Shown here: in pieces, positions 13,671 to 20,617 of the stretch
How positions within the stretch are numbered: position 1 is the first letter of the stretch
How the letters are laid out: each line of letters opens with the position of its first letter
Assembly (NCBI GenBank): GCA_002395135.1
Contig: DGWC01000106.1
Span: 37,014 to 58,710 of the forward strand
DNA from: Prevotella sp. UBA4268
GTDB lineage: Bacteria; Bacteroidota; Bacteroidia; Bacteroidales; Bacteroidaceae
Direction of reading: 5' to 3'
DNA length: 21,697 nt
Made by a program: the position numbers and the translations under genes
The notes under the pieces: model-generated
The model's database searches: none
Told to the model about the DNA's origin: nothing
The model's input: the letters and a program-made list of their open reading frames with translations, nothing else

Positions 13671-16025
13671 ATGAAAAAAATACTTCTAATCCTTTCAGTT
13701 ATATTTGCACTGAATGCGAATGCCGTGCTTAAAGAAAAAGACCTGAGCCAGACACTGTCTATCCTCAGAACAGAGTTGCAAAACGTGCACGATGAGCAAG
13801 AAAAGCGCGTTCAGTCATTTACCAATCAGAACGAGCGCATCAGAAACAACCTGATGGATGTGATCAGAAGAAGCAACCAAAACTCATTGATGCTGTATTC
13901 GCAGAAGCCTGATTATGTGTTCGACCTGACATACGCCTGCCACGAAGCCACCAATCAGTTTCATGATTTCAAGCAGAAGACACTGCCGTTCCGCTCATTC
14001 ATCGGGAAATTGGACACCGAGATTGCACGCTACGACAGCCTCATTGCATCGCTGCAGAAGATGCCTCAGATGACACTTGACGACAAAGCAAAGACCGACC
14101 GTAACGTCTGCCTCACCCTTGCTGTCAACATCCGGCGCTCCATATTTGAGAACAAGCAGACCATGCAAGACTATATCCGCTACTACGACAACACAGAAAA
14201 CAGGTTGAAATACCTAAACGACTATGCCAACAAACGATACGGAGAAATACAAAACAACATCTTCAAGAACGGAGGAGAGAACTATTTCGCCATCCTTGCC
14301 GGCCTTCAGAAGAACCTGACAGCCACTGTTGAAACCGTCAGCGACAAGTACAGAGTGTCACGACACCTGAAATCGCAATGGGATTCCAGAATGATTATCG
14401 GCCTGTTCATGGCCATTGCATTCTACGGGCTGCTGTCCATCGTACTGAATATCTTAGCCATCAGGGTGCTCATGCCTAAGCGATTCAGGACAGAAGAGTT
14501 CATGAAGAAGCGCACCTGCATCATCCTGGCCACCACAGCCATCACCTTTGCCATCATCCAAGGTATTATTCTGGCCACCGTTGAACAGAATTTCCTCATC
14601 ATGGCCAGCAATCTGCTGGTGGAATACGCATGGTTGCTCGGCGTGATACTCATCTCGCTGTTGCTCAGGGTCAGCGGAGAACAGATCAAGAGCGCATTCC
14701 ATATCTACTCGCCACTCATTGTGATGGGCTTCGTCGTTATCTCATTCCGTATCATTCTCATTCCCAACGACCTGGTAAACCTCATCTTCCCGCCCATCCT
14801 ACTCATATGCACCGTATGGCAATGGTATGTCATCCGCAAACACAACAAGCGCGTTCCGCGCAACGACATGTTCTATACTTACGTGTCACTGGCCATTTTC
14901 ATCGCGAGCACCATCAGTTCGTGGATTGGATACACGCTGCTCAGCGTGCAACTGCTCATCTGGTGGATCATGCAACTTACGTGTATCCTCACCATTACAT
15001 GCATTGCCGGATGGATGAAGAAATACAGCGACAGCCACCGCATCTACAGCAATCCCATCACAAAGACATGGTTCTTCCGCTTTATCTACGAGGTTCTGCT
15101 CCCCGTGCTGGTGCTCTCGTCCATCCCACTGAGCATCTACATGGCGGCAGATGTGTTTAACCTGAGCGACCTCACGCTGACCATCTTCACAAGTTACTTT
15201 GTCAACGTGCAGAATTTCAGGCTCAGTTTCTTCAGCATCCTTGAGGTGCTGGGACTTTATTTCCTGTTCAAATACATCAACAAACTGTGCCTTGAACTGC
15301 TCCACATCCACTTCCGCAAAAAGAATCTGCAGAATGTGGGCTCGCGCGAAGTGATGGGAAAGAACGTAACACAGGTTATCGTGTGGGGCGCATGGCTGCT
15401 CATCAGCCTCAGCATACTGCATATCGGCGGAACATGGCTGGGATATATTGCAGGCGGTTTGTCAACGGGTATCGGTTTTGCATCGAAAGACATTCTTGAA
15501 AACCTCTATTACGGCATCAACCTGATGGCCGGTCGCGTCAAGGTTGGCGACTGGATAGAGTGCGACGGCATAAAAGGCAAGGTGTCGAGCATCAGTTATA
15601 CCAGCACCATGCTTGAGGCCATCGACGGCTCTGTGATTGCTTTCACCAACTCACAGTTGTTTACCAAGAACTATAAAAACCTCACCAAGAACCACGGCTA
15701 CGTGCTTTCGCTCATTCCTTTCGGCGTTGCCTACGGAACAAACATGAAGCAAGTTACCTCGCTGGTAGAAGATGCGGTGATGAAGTTAAACCACCGTTTC
15801 CTCGACCCGGAGAAGAAAGTGAAGGTAGTATTCACCGATTTCGGCGACAGTAGCATCAACTTCAAACTGCTGTGCTGGGTGGATGCGGTGAATCAAATCT
15901 ATGTGGTGAGCGACGTGATGCAGTGTATCTACGATGTGCTCAACCGAAACAACATCGAAATACCCTTCCCGCAGCAGGATGTGTATATCAAACAAGTGCC
16001 GTCGGCGGCTGCTCCCACGGCTTGA
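13671..16025 (+). CDS. Large MscS-family mechanosensitive channel with periplasmic domain
   Basis: The 784-residue product has a signal peptide (MKKILLILSVIFALNANA). A polar, helix-forming periplasmic domain of about 220 residues follows, with coiled-coil character around 20-75. Roughly eleven hydrophobic segments lie between 241 and 615. The C-terminal part is MscS: the pore helix is near 589-612 (GYIAGGLSTGIGFASKDILENL), followed by the beta domain GRVKVGDWIECDGIKGKVSSI (621-641). The size and extra membrane helices resemble the MscK/MscM group, not small MscS. Such channels open on hypo-osmotic stress. ATG 13671 is chosen because it begins a clean signal peptide and follows the promoter box; the frame is open back to 13617. 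Confidence 0.88.
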   Translation: MKKILLILSVIFALNANAVLKEKDLSQTLSILRTELQNVHDEQEKRVQSFTNQNERIRNNLMDVIRRSNQNSLMLYSQKPDYVFDLTYACHEATNQFHDFKQKTLPFRSFIGKLDTEIARYDSLIASLQKMPQMTLDDKAKTDRNVCLTLAVNIRRSIFENKQTMQDYIRYYDNTENRLKYLNDYANKRYGEIQNNIFKNGGENYFAILAGLQKNLTATVETVSDKYRVSRHLKSQWDSRMIIGLFMAIAFYGLLSIVLNILAIRVLMPKRFRTEEFMKKRTCIILATTAITFAIIQGIILATVEQNFLIMASNLLVEYAWLLGVILISLLLRVSGEQIKSAFHIYSPLIVMGFVVISFRIILIPNDLVNLIFPPILLICTVWQWYVIRKHNKRVPRNDMFYTYVSLAIFIASTISSWIGYTLLSVQLLIWWIMQLTCILTITCIAGWMKKYSDSHRIYSNPITKTWFFRFIYEVLLPVLVLSSIPLSIYMAADVFNLSDLTLTIFTSYFVNVQNFRLSFFSILEVLGLYFLFKYINKLCLELLHIHFRKKNLQNVGSREVMGKNVTQVIVWGAWLLISLSILHIGGTWLGYIAGGLSTGIGFASKDILENLYYGINLMAGRVKVGDWIECDGIKGKVSSISYTSTMLEAIDGSVIAFTNSQLFTKNYKNLTKNHGYVLSLIPFGVAYGTNMKQVTSLVEDAVMKLNHRFLDPEKKVKVVFTDFGDSSINFKLLCWVDAVNQIYVVSDVMQCIYDVLNRNNIEIPFPQQDVYIKQVPSAAAPTA

Positions 16026-16034
16026 ATCAACAAC

Positions 16035-16072
16035 AAAGAAAATTCCGGTTGCCAGCATACTGACAACCGGAA
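16035..16072 (-). terminator. Terminator between the channel and transglycosylase genes
   Basis: TTCCGGTTG (16043-16051) and CAACCGGAA (16064-16072) form a 9-bp stem that can gain three more pairs inside. On the minus strand it is followed by TTTTCTTTG, so it mainly terminates the transglycosylase gene. On the plus strand, after the channel gene, only a weak T-rich run follows. Confidence 0.7.
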
Positions 16073-16090
16073 ACTGTTCTTTGGTATCCC

Positions 16091-16519
16091 TTAGAGATAA
16101 CTCATCACCTTCTCAAAGTAGCGCTGCGTTCTCTTAATGCTGTACTGCTGACCACCATTCCATGACCGGATGGCCTTCTCGATATCGTTTTTCGGATTAT
16201 GATACGACTGTATCAGCAGAAACATTTCCTTTGACTTGGCAAGATTAAACCGGTCTGACAATGTATACCGTTTCTTGCTTTTACGCTCTTTCAAGATATT
16301 ATTGCACTCCTGCACAAGAATGGGCGTAATCTGCATCGCACCACACTGGTTGCCGTTTTTGGCATTTTTCCTGCCGCCGCTCTCCACTTGGATAATAGCG
16401 TTCATCACGGGTTCCCAGTCTACTTTAGAAGATTCCTTGTTCCCTTTATTAACTGCACTGGCAGAAATAGGGATAGTCATTAATGTAATTAAACATAATA
16501 CTTTAAATATTCTATCCAT
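16091..16519 (-). CDS. Small exported lytic transglycosylase (SLT-like)
   Basis: The 142-residue product has a signal peptide (MDRIFKVL..., cleavage after ISASA near residue 22) and then a compact lysozyme-like domain. AIIQVESGG contains the catalytic Glu46. NQCGAMQITP (57-66) is the G-x-MQI motif, and AIRSWNGG (116-123) is a short form of the usual A-x-YN-x-G motif. The enzyme would cleave peptidoglycan glycan strands in the periplasm. It is near the minimum size for the family and has no binding modules, resembling enzymes that act locally for assembly of an envelope machine. The frame is open upstream to 16594, but only MDR gives a proper signal peptide. It is monocistronic with a strong promoter and a long leader. 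Confidence 0.82.
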   Translation of the reverse strand: MDRIFKVLCLITLMTIPISASAVNKGNKESSKVDWEPVMNAIIQVESGGRKNAKNGNQCGAMQITPILVQECNNILKERKSKKRYTLSDRFNLAKSKEMFLLIQSYHNPKNDIEKAIRSWNGGQQYSIKRTQRYFEKVMSYL

Positions 16520-16663
16520 TATTACCTGATTTTTGGAACCTGGACAACGCATCATCACAATGCTCATTCTGCCCACAACGATACCTATCCTCACAACAGG
16601 TTACGTCTCAGTCCCAGTTACTAATCACAGAACGTACTGCATACAATTCTGCATATTCGTCGG

Positions 16664-16695
16664 CAAAAGTACAAAATATCAGGCACTTATGCAAA
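16664..16695 (-). promoter_or_regulatory. Promoter of the lytic transglycosylase gene
   Basis: TTTG (16695-16692), a 20-bp spacer and TACTTTTG (16671-16664) are a full match to the Bacteroidota consensus, the best in the window. The predicted start lies near 16657-16660, leaving a leader of about 140 nt before the ATG at 16519. Confidence 0.7.
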
Positions 16696-16757
16696 TTACA
16701 TGCAAAAAAAGTGACTATTTTTAAGTTTTTTATTGATTTAGAACAATTCTTGAATCT

Positions 16758-17837
16758 TTACAACATGCCTTTCGTTGACGGTAGTTCGTAATGATAAATG
16801 TCGCGCTTCACCGCCATTTTCAGCGCTCTTGCCAGTGCTTTGAATATACCTTCAATCTTATGGTGCTCATTCTCACCTTCTGCCTTGATATTCAGGTTCA
16901 TACGCGCAGCATCGCTCAGACTCTTGAAGAAGTGGAGAAACATCTCAGTAGGCATCTCCCCAATGCGCTCCCTGCGGAACGCTGCATCCCAGACAAGCCA
17001 CGGACGGCCGCCGAAATCGAGACTGACAGAGCACAGGCAGTCATCCATGGGCAGACAATATCCATAGCGCTCAATGCCTCGTTTGTCGCCAAGGGCTTTC
17101 AAAAGGCACTCTCCCAGCGCCAGGGCCGTGTCTTCAATGGTGTGATGCTCGTCCACGTGGAGGTCGCCCTTGGTATGTATCGTCAGGTCCATCATGCCAT
17201 GCTTGCCAATTTGTTCAAGCATATGGTCGAAGAAACCCAGTCCTGTTGAGATGTCGCACTTACCCGTTCCGTCCACGTTCAGCACCACATGGATATCGGT
17301 TTCCTTCGTGGTACGTCTCACTTCCGCACGTCTTTCTCCGGCAAAGAGGATTTCTGCAATGCTGTCCCATGTGGTTCCGCGCTCGTCGCCCAGTATCAGC
17401 GCCTTACAGCCAAGATTCTCTGCCAGTTGCCGGTCGGTTTCCCGGTCACCGATAACATAACTCCCCTGCAGGTCATAGGCAGGATTGTCTATATATTCCT
17501 TGAGCATTCCCGTTCCGGGTTTGCGGTCGGGATGATGATCTTCGGGGAAATGACGGTCTATTTTGATATCATCAAAGGTCACGCCCTCCCCTTCCAGCGT
17601 CTGAAGAATAAAACGATGAACAGGCCAGAAGGTATCTTCTGGAAACGAGGAAGTGCCCAGTCCGTCCTGATTGCTCACCATCACGAACTTGAAATCAAGG
17701 TTTTTCCTGATGAATGCGAGGTTGCGAAACACGCCTTTCACGAATTTCAGTTTCTCAAAAGAATCAATCTGCTCGTCGGCAGGCTCTTCGATGAGCGTTC
17801 CGTCGCGGTCGATAAACAGTATTTTTTGTGGTTTCAT
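16758..17837 (-). CDS. hisB: Bifunctional histidinol-phosphatase / imidazoleglycerol-phosphate dehydratase
   Basis: The 359-residue cytoplasmic enzyme catalyses two steps of histidine synthesis. Residues 1-165 are a HAD phosphatase: FIDRDGTL with Asp10 and Asp12, [11 protein letters not shown] at 52-62, and YVIGDRETD at 127-135. Residues 172-359 are the dehydratase: GFFDHML (201-207), DEHHTIED (229-236) and ENEHHKIEG (322-330) supply the metal-binding His/Glu residues, and the chain ends in the usual SS/STKGxL. In E. coli HisB the phosphatase binds zinc through C93, H95, C101 and C103. Here the matching residues are D94, H96, H102 and D104, so that zinc site appears lost. No other his gene is nearby. 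The gene lies 33 bp after a membrane protein gene without its own visible promoter. Confidence 0.95.
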   Translation of the reverse strand: MKPQKILFIDRDGTLIEEPADEQIDSFEKLKFVKGVFRNLAFIRKNLDFKFVMVSNQDGLGTSSFPEDTFWPVHRFILQTLEGEGVTFDDIKIDRHFPEDHHPDRKPGTGMLKEYIDNPAYDLQGSYVIGDRETDRQLAENLGCKALILGDERGTTWDSIAEILFAGERRAEVRRTTKETDIHVVLNVDGTGKCDISTGLGFFDHMLEQIGKHGMMDLTIHTKGDLHVDEHHTIEDTALALGECLLKALGDKRGIERYGYCLPMDDCLCSVSLDFGGRPWLVWDAAFRRERIGEMPTEMFLHFFKSLSDAARMNLNIKAEGENEHHKIEGIFKALARALKMAVKRDIYHYELPSTKGML

Positions 17838-17870
17838 TTTGTACGATATGTTTGTGATGGTTCAATGATT

Positions 17871-18800
17871 TTATTCCTCAACGGCTACGGCCACATCTTT
17901 GCGCTCTATTTCTCGTGCTTCAATGCTGCCGTAGATATAACACACCACGAAGAATGAAAATATGCTGACAAAGGTATAGACAAAAAACGTGAGGGCGCAA
18001 ATACCGTATGCCATCCAGCCGAAATAGGCAGGCAAGCCCGCTTCATCGCCATTTGCCACTCCCGAGTTTGACGAAACGAGCGCAATGGCCATGATAATCA
18101 TCGGCAGGGCGATGACCATCAGCAACACGAACAGGGCGATAAAGGTGATGAGCATCGTCAGGAAGATGTAGCCCCAATAGTGCATATACACTGAGAATTG
18201 CTTGAATATGAGTTTGCGCATGTGCGTGAGCGGCTCGGCAAAGTATTTCATAAACACCGGAATATACGGCAGCAGCAACAGCGCCAAGACCATAAAGAGC
18301 ACAAATGTCACCCCGAAGACCTTGAGAATCGCCATTTGTTGCGCCGCCTGCGCTGCCATGGGGTTAGCGGCTGGCGCTGCGGTCTCTTCGGCGGGCATTA
18401 CGCCCACTGCCACCAAACCGGCCACGACACCTATCACAACAGACACCACGACGATCAATAACATTTGCCATAGCCATGCTTTCAGATAGCGCACCACATT
18501 CCATTTATACGACTGCTCGTTGACAAACATAGTGAGCCGCCCATAAAACAGGAATGCCACCACTTCAAGCAGCAAACTGGCAAGCAGATAGGCACCCCAT
18601 ACGGATGGATTGAACTGCCCAGCCCGCTGCGCGAAACTGGTGAGCACCACGATGGGAGCCAACAGCGAAAAGGCACAAAGGAACGGCCATGTGCGGCGGA
18701 ATATCAATTTATAGTTCTCCAGAAACGACGTATATGCAGAACGGATGGTAGCACCGTAACTGCGGCTTTTAAACAACTGTTCTCTTTTGATGATTTCCAT
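17871..18800 (-). CDS. Polytopic membrane protein of unknown function
   Basis: I do not recognise this 309-residue protein. It has about six to seven hydrophobic segments (around 36-57, 67-86, 111-134, 160-182, 209-243 and 262-290). A 25-residue linker rich in Ala, Pro and Gln (136-158) separates the third and fourth, and both ends are charged and probably cytoplasmic (KREQLFKSRSYG at the start, SIEAREIERKD at the end). No catalytic motif or cofactor site is visible. The start is set by the promoter box 33 bp upstream. It may be cotranscribed with hisB, 33 bp downstream, but a functional link is unproven. Confidence 0.75.
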   Translation of the reverse strand: MEIIKREQLFKSRSYGATIRSAYTSFLENYKLIFRRTWPFLCAFSLLAPIVVLTSFAQRAGQFNPSVWGAYLLASLLLEVVAFLFYGRLTMFVNEQSYKWNVVRYLKAWLWQMLLIVVVSVVIGVVAGLVAVGVMPAEETAAPAANPMAAQAAQQMAILKVFGVTFVLFMVLALLLLPYIPVFMKYFAEPLTHMRKLIFKQFSVYMHYWGYIFLTMLITFIALFVLLMVIALPMIIMAIALVSSNSGVANGDEAGLPAYFGWMAYGICALTFFVYTFVSIFSFFVVCYIYGSIEAREIERKDVAVAVEE

Positions 18801-18832
18801 ATTCAGTATGATTATATATGTTTACGTGGTGG

Positions 18833-18840
18833 CAAAGTTA
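18833..18840 (-). promoter_or_regulatory. -7 box of the membrane protein-hisB unit
   Basis: TAACTTTG on the minus strand fits TAnnTTTG and lies 33 bp before the start codon at 18800. A TTG occurs 16 bp upstream, shorter than the normal spacing, so the -33 element is uncertain. Confidence 0.5.
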
Positions 18841-18936
18841 CGAATAGTTTTTGTAACAATGCGCATAAACAACGATTTTTCTTTTCCACATGAGCCTTTT
18901 TATCAAACATAAAGCAGCAAATAGGCAGATTTTTTG

Positions 18937-18944
18937 TATATTTG
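18937..18944 (+). promoter_or_regulatory. -7 box of the gtrA-type gene
   Basis: TATATTTG fits TAnnTTTG. It ends only 5 bp before ATG 18950, so transcription would start at or next to the start codon. No TTTG is seen at the -33 position. Confidence 0.45.
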
Positions 18945-18949
18945 CACCC

Positions 18950-19324
18950 ATGATAGCAAAGCAAACATTCGGCGAAATGGCACGATTTGCCATTGTGGGC
19001 GTCGTGGCCACGGCCATTCACTATCTCATATACTGGCTGTTGCAGCGCGTAATCAATGTGAACGTGGCCTATACCATAGGCTATCTCATCAGTTTCCTGG
19101 CCAACTACATCCTCTCTGCACGCTTCACGTTCAGGAAAAAGGCTACGGCCAGCAACGGCATTGGCTTTGCCGGGGCCCATATGTGCAACTATCTGCTGCA
19201 GATGGTACTGCTCAACTTATTCCTATGGATAGGAGTAAGCAAGCAATGGGCACCGCTGCCTGTCTATTGCATTGCCGTTCCGGTGAATTTCTTGCTTGTC
19301 AGACTGGTTTTCAGCCGCAGATAA
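18950..19324 (+). CDS. GtrA-family small membrane protein
   Basis: This is a 124-residue protein with four transmembrane helices of the GtrA family (PF04138). It starts FGEMARFAIVGVVATAIHYLIYWLL, and has the characteristic YTIGYLISFLANYILSARFTF between helices two and three. Relatives help move or bind prenyl-linked sugars during decoration of cell-surface polysaccharide, though the mechanism is open. No glycosyltransferase is adjacent, which is unusual for a flippase partner. The frame extends upstream to 18890, but that would begin before the promoter box. ATG 18950 gives a virtually leaderless mRNA; ATG 18977 (MARFAIVG) would give a leader of about 28 nt and is possible. Confidence 0.85.
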   Translation: MIAKQTFGEMARFAIVGVVATAIHYLIYWLLQRVINVNVAYTIGYLISFLANYILSARFTFRKKATASNGIGFAGAHMCNYLLQMVLLNLFLWIGVSKQWAPLPVYCIAVPVNFLLVRLVFSRR

Positions 19325-19352
19325 TGCAGATGTCAAAGGCAATTATTGGCAA

Positions 19353-19425
19353 CAAGTAATAGCAAACGAAGATATCGGAACCATGCAATTTAAACGGCAA
19401 GTGATAGTAAATGAAAACATCGAAA
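19353..19425 (+). repeat. Pair of diverged 28-bp direct repeats
   Basis: 19353-19380 and 19398-19425 match at 22 of 28 positions, and all six differences are transitions. The offset is 45 bp, so both copies fall in the same reading frame (QVIANEDIG and QVIVNENIE, ending at a stop at 19431-19433). No start codon precedes the first copy, so coding is doubtful. Confidence 0.5.
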
Positions 19426-19619
19426 ACGAGTAATCCTTGTGCTTCATATTGTCATGGAAAATCCGAATTTTAGTCTCTCATACGTGCGATATTGGTCACG
19501 AGCACTCAATAGGGCGTGAAATACGCGGATTATGGCACACTTTCTGCAACTTATTGACTAAAAGCCAATTACAACAAAAACAAGTATTCCTTGAACGAAG
19601 AAATCAGATGTTTGCTGGC

Positions 19620-19729
19620 AAAACCTATGCTTTGGGGGTGTAAAAACATAGGTTTTGAGGTGCAAAACCATAGTTTTTGGACAGTAAAACCATAGGTTTT
19701 GAAGGGTAAAAGCATAGGTTTTGCATGTG
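19620..19729. repeat. Five 22-bp tandem palindromic repeats
   Basis: Units begin at 19620, 19642, 19664, 19686 and 19708, exactly 22 bp apart. Each has a 16-bp core close to AAAACCATAGGTTTTG, itself an imperfect palindrome (AAAACC/GGTTTT), and a 6-bp variable spacer. The first unit reads in the opposite sense: CAAAACCTATGCTTT (19619-19633) is the exact complement of 19709-19723 in the last unit, so the outer units also form an inverted repeat around the array. Confidence 0.85.
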
Positions 19730-19837
19730 GAAATGTGCGTCGCGGTAATGAATCTTTACATTTTCGCGTTTTCAACGCCTGTTTTTCCGAAAATCCATTT
19801 CTATTTTGAAGAAAACCGGCAACATGGTTTTGTCGTG

Positions 19838-19911
19838 TTTTTTCGAATCATCAGCATGCTGTTATTTTTATCTGCATGCCGAAACCCGCGACATACCGGC
19901 ATTCGAAAAAA
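19838..19911. repeat. Nested inverted repeat
   Basis: TTTTTTCGAAT (19838-19848) and ATTCGAAAAAA (19901-19911) are perfect 11-bp arms around 52 bp. Inside lie the 10-bp palindrome CAGCATGCTG (19852-19861) and the pair ATGCCG/CGGCAT (19876-19881 and 19897-19902); the last arm overlaps the outer arm, so the two stems compete. The outer arms give a T-run before and an A-run after the stem on the plus strand, not the order of a plus-strand terminator. Confidence 0.6.
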
Positions 19912-19926
19912 TACATGCGAACATGC

Positions 19927-19995
19927 AACGGAAGGTCAAACCGTTGGGAAAAACATTTCTTAGATACATAACGAAAGGTTAAACCGACGGGAAAA
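19927..19995 (+). repeat. Pair of diverged 26-bp direct repeats
   Basis: 19927-19952 and 19970-19995 match at 22 of 26 positions around AACGrAAGGTyAAACCG and GGGAAAA. The offset is 43 bp, so this pair is not in a common reading frame. The first copy contains AACGG and CCGTT as a short dyad. Confidence 0.5.
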
Positions 19996-20022
19996 GCCAT
20001 GGTGGAACATGCCAAGAAAGAC

Positions 20023-20045
20023 GAAAAACAGGTGCGATATCACCT
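20023..20045 (-). terminator. Possible terminator after the PAP2 gene
   Basis: On the minus strand AGGTG-ATATCG-CACCT is followed by GTTTTTCG. The stem is only 5 bp and touches the last base of the PAP2 stop codon, so it is a weak terminator candidate. Confidence 0.4.
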
Positions 20046-20617
20046 CAACGAAACGTGTAACATAGCGATAATCCGGCAGGAGAAACGGCTATGCTGTACT
20101 CGTTGTGATTAGGCAGCAACTTGCGTGAAAGCCAATAGCCCAACTCCGTTGATGCCACTCCGATGGCTGCTCCGGCAAGCACATCGTCCCAATGATGGAG
20201 GTTTCGGTGCACACGATCGATGGCTGTGGCTGTGGCAACTGCGTAACCGGCCACAGGAATCCATACTGACGTCTTCCCATATTCCTTTAACAAGACGTGA
20301 GCACCGGCAAATGCCACTGCGGCATGGCCCGACGGGAAAGCATGATTGTCGGTTCCGTCGGGACGTTTGTCGTGAACGGCATGTTTCAGTCCGTAGGTAA
20401 TGCCGCATGTCAGCGCACCCGATATGCCGGCACTGACAAGAAACGACGGCCAGTTGCTGCTGCTTTCCACGCCGCATGCCTTCAAGGCGAAGGCCGAGGC
20501 GATGGGCACCAAGCGCAGCACATCGTCGGGTCCGTCGCCGTGATAAGTCTTATACTGGGCAGAAACACCCTGAGAGAACACAGCCAAAAGGCACCATAAC
20601 ATCAAGTGTTTTTTCAT
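20045..20617 (-). CDS. Exported PAP2-family phosphatase
   Basis: The 190-residue protein has a signal peptide (ending GVSAQ, residue 20-21) and the three motifs of the type 2 phosphatidic acid phosphatase superfamily: K78...R85-P86 in KHAVHDKRP, PSGH at 95-98, and R135...H141...D145 in DRVHRNLHHWDD. The Ser usually found before the third-motif Arg is Asp here. Three hydrophobic stretches lie near 58-77, 99-110 and 119-133. Family members dephosphorylate lipid phosphates such as undecaprenyl pyrophosphate, phosphatidylglycerol phosphate or lipid A; the substrate here cannot be told. Its ATG overlaps the trpG stop as ATGA (20617-20614), so it is translated with the anthranilate synthase genes. 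Confidence 0.87.
   Translation of the reverse strand: MKKHLMLWCLLAVFSQGVSAQYKTYHGDGPDDVLRLVPIASAFALKACGVESSSNWPSFLVSAGISGALTCGITYGLKHAVHDKRPDGTDNHAFPSGHAAVAFAGAHVLLKEYGKTSVWIPVAGYAVATATAIDRVHRNLHHWDDVLAGAAIGVASTELGYWLSRKLLPNHNEYSIAVSPAGLSLCYTFR

Larger units (their letters stand above)
19325..20022. other. Repeat-rich gene-free region between gtrA and the PAP2 gene
   Basis: No frame here looks like a real gene. The region holds two pairs of diverged direct repeats (19353/19398 and 19927/19970), a 22-bp tandem array (19620-19729) and a nested inverted repeat (19838-19911). The flanking genes converge on it. The longest plus-strand frame (19437-19643) runs straight into the tandem repeats and is probably not translated. 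Confidence 0.6.

Noticed and set aside
19620..19729. CRISPR array
   Set aside because: The units are 16-bp cores with 6-bp spacers; CRISPR spacers are about 30 bp, and no cas gene is near.
19569..19775. 68-codon minus-strand protein across the 22-bp repeats
   Set aside because: A 22-bp period shifts frame at every unit, and the Phe/Lys/Gln-rich translation simply mirrors the repeats.
19838..19911. Small insertion sequence or MITE with terminal inverted repeats
   Set aside because: The arms are perfect, but there is no transposase, no target-site duplication and no second copy in the window. It is kept only as an inverted repeat.
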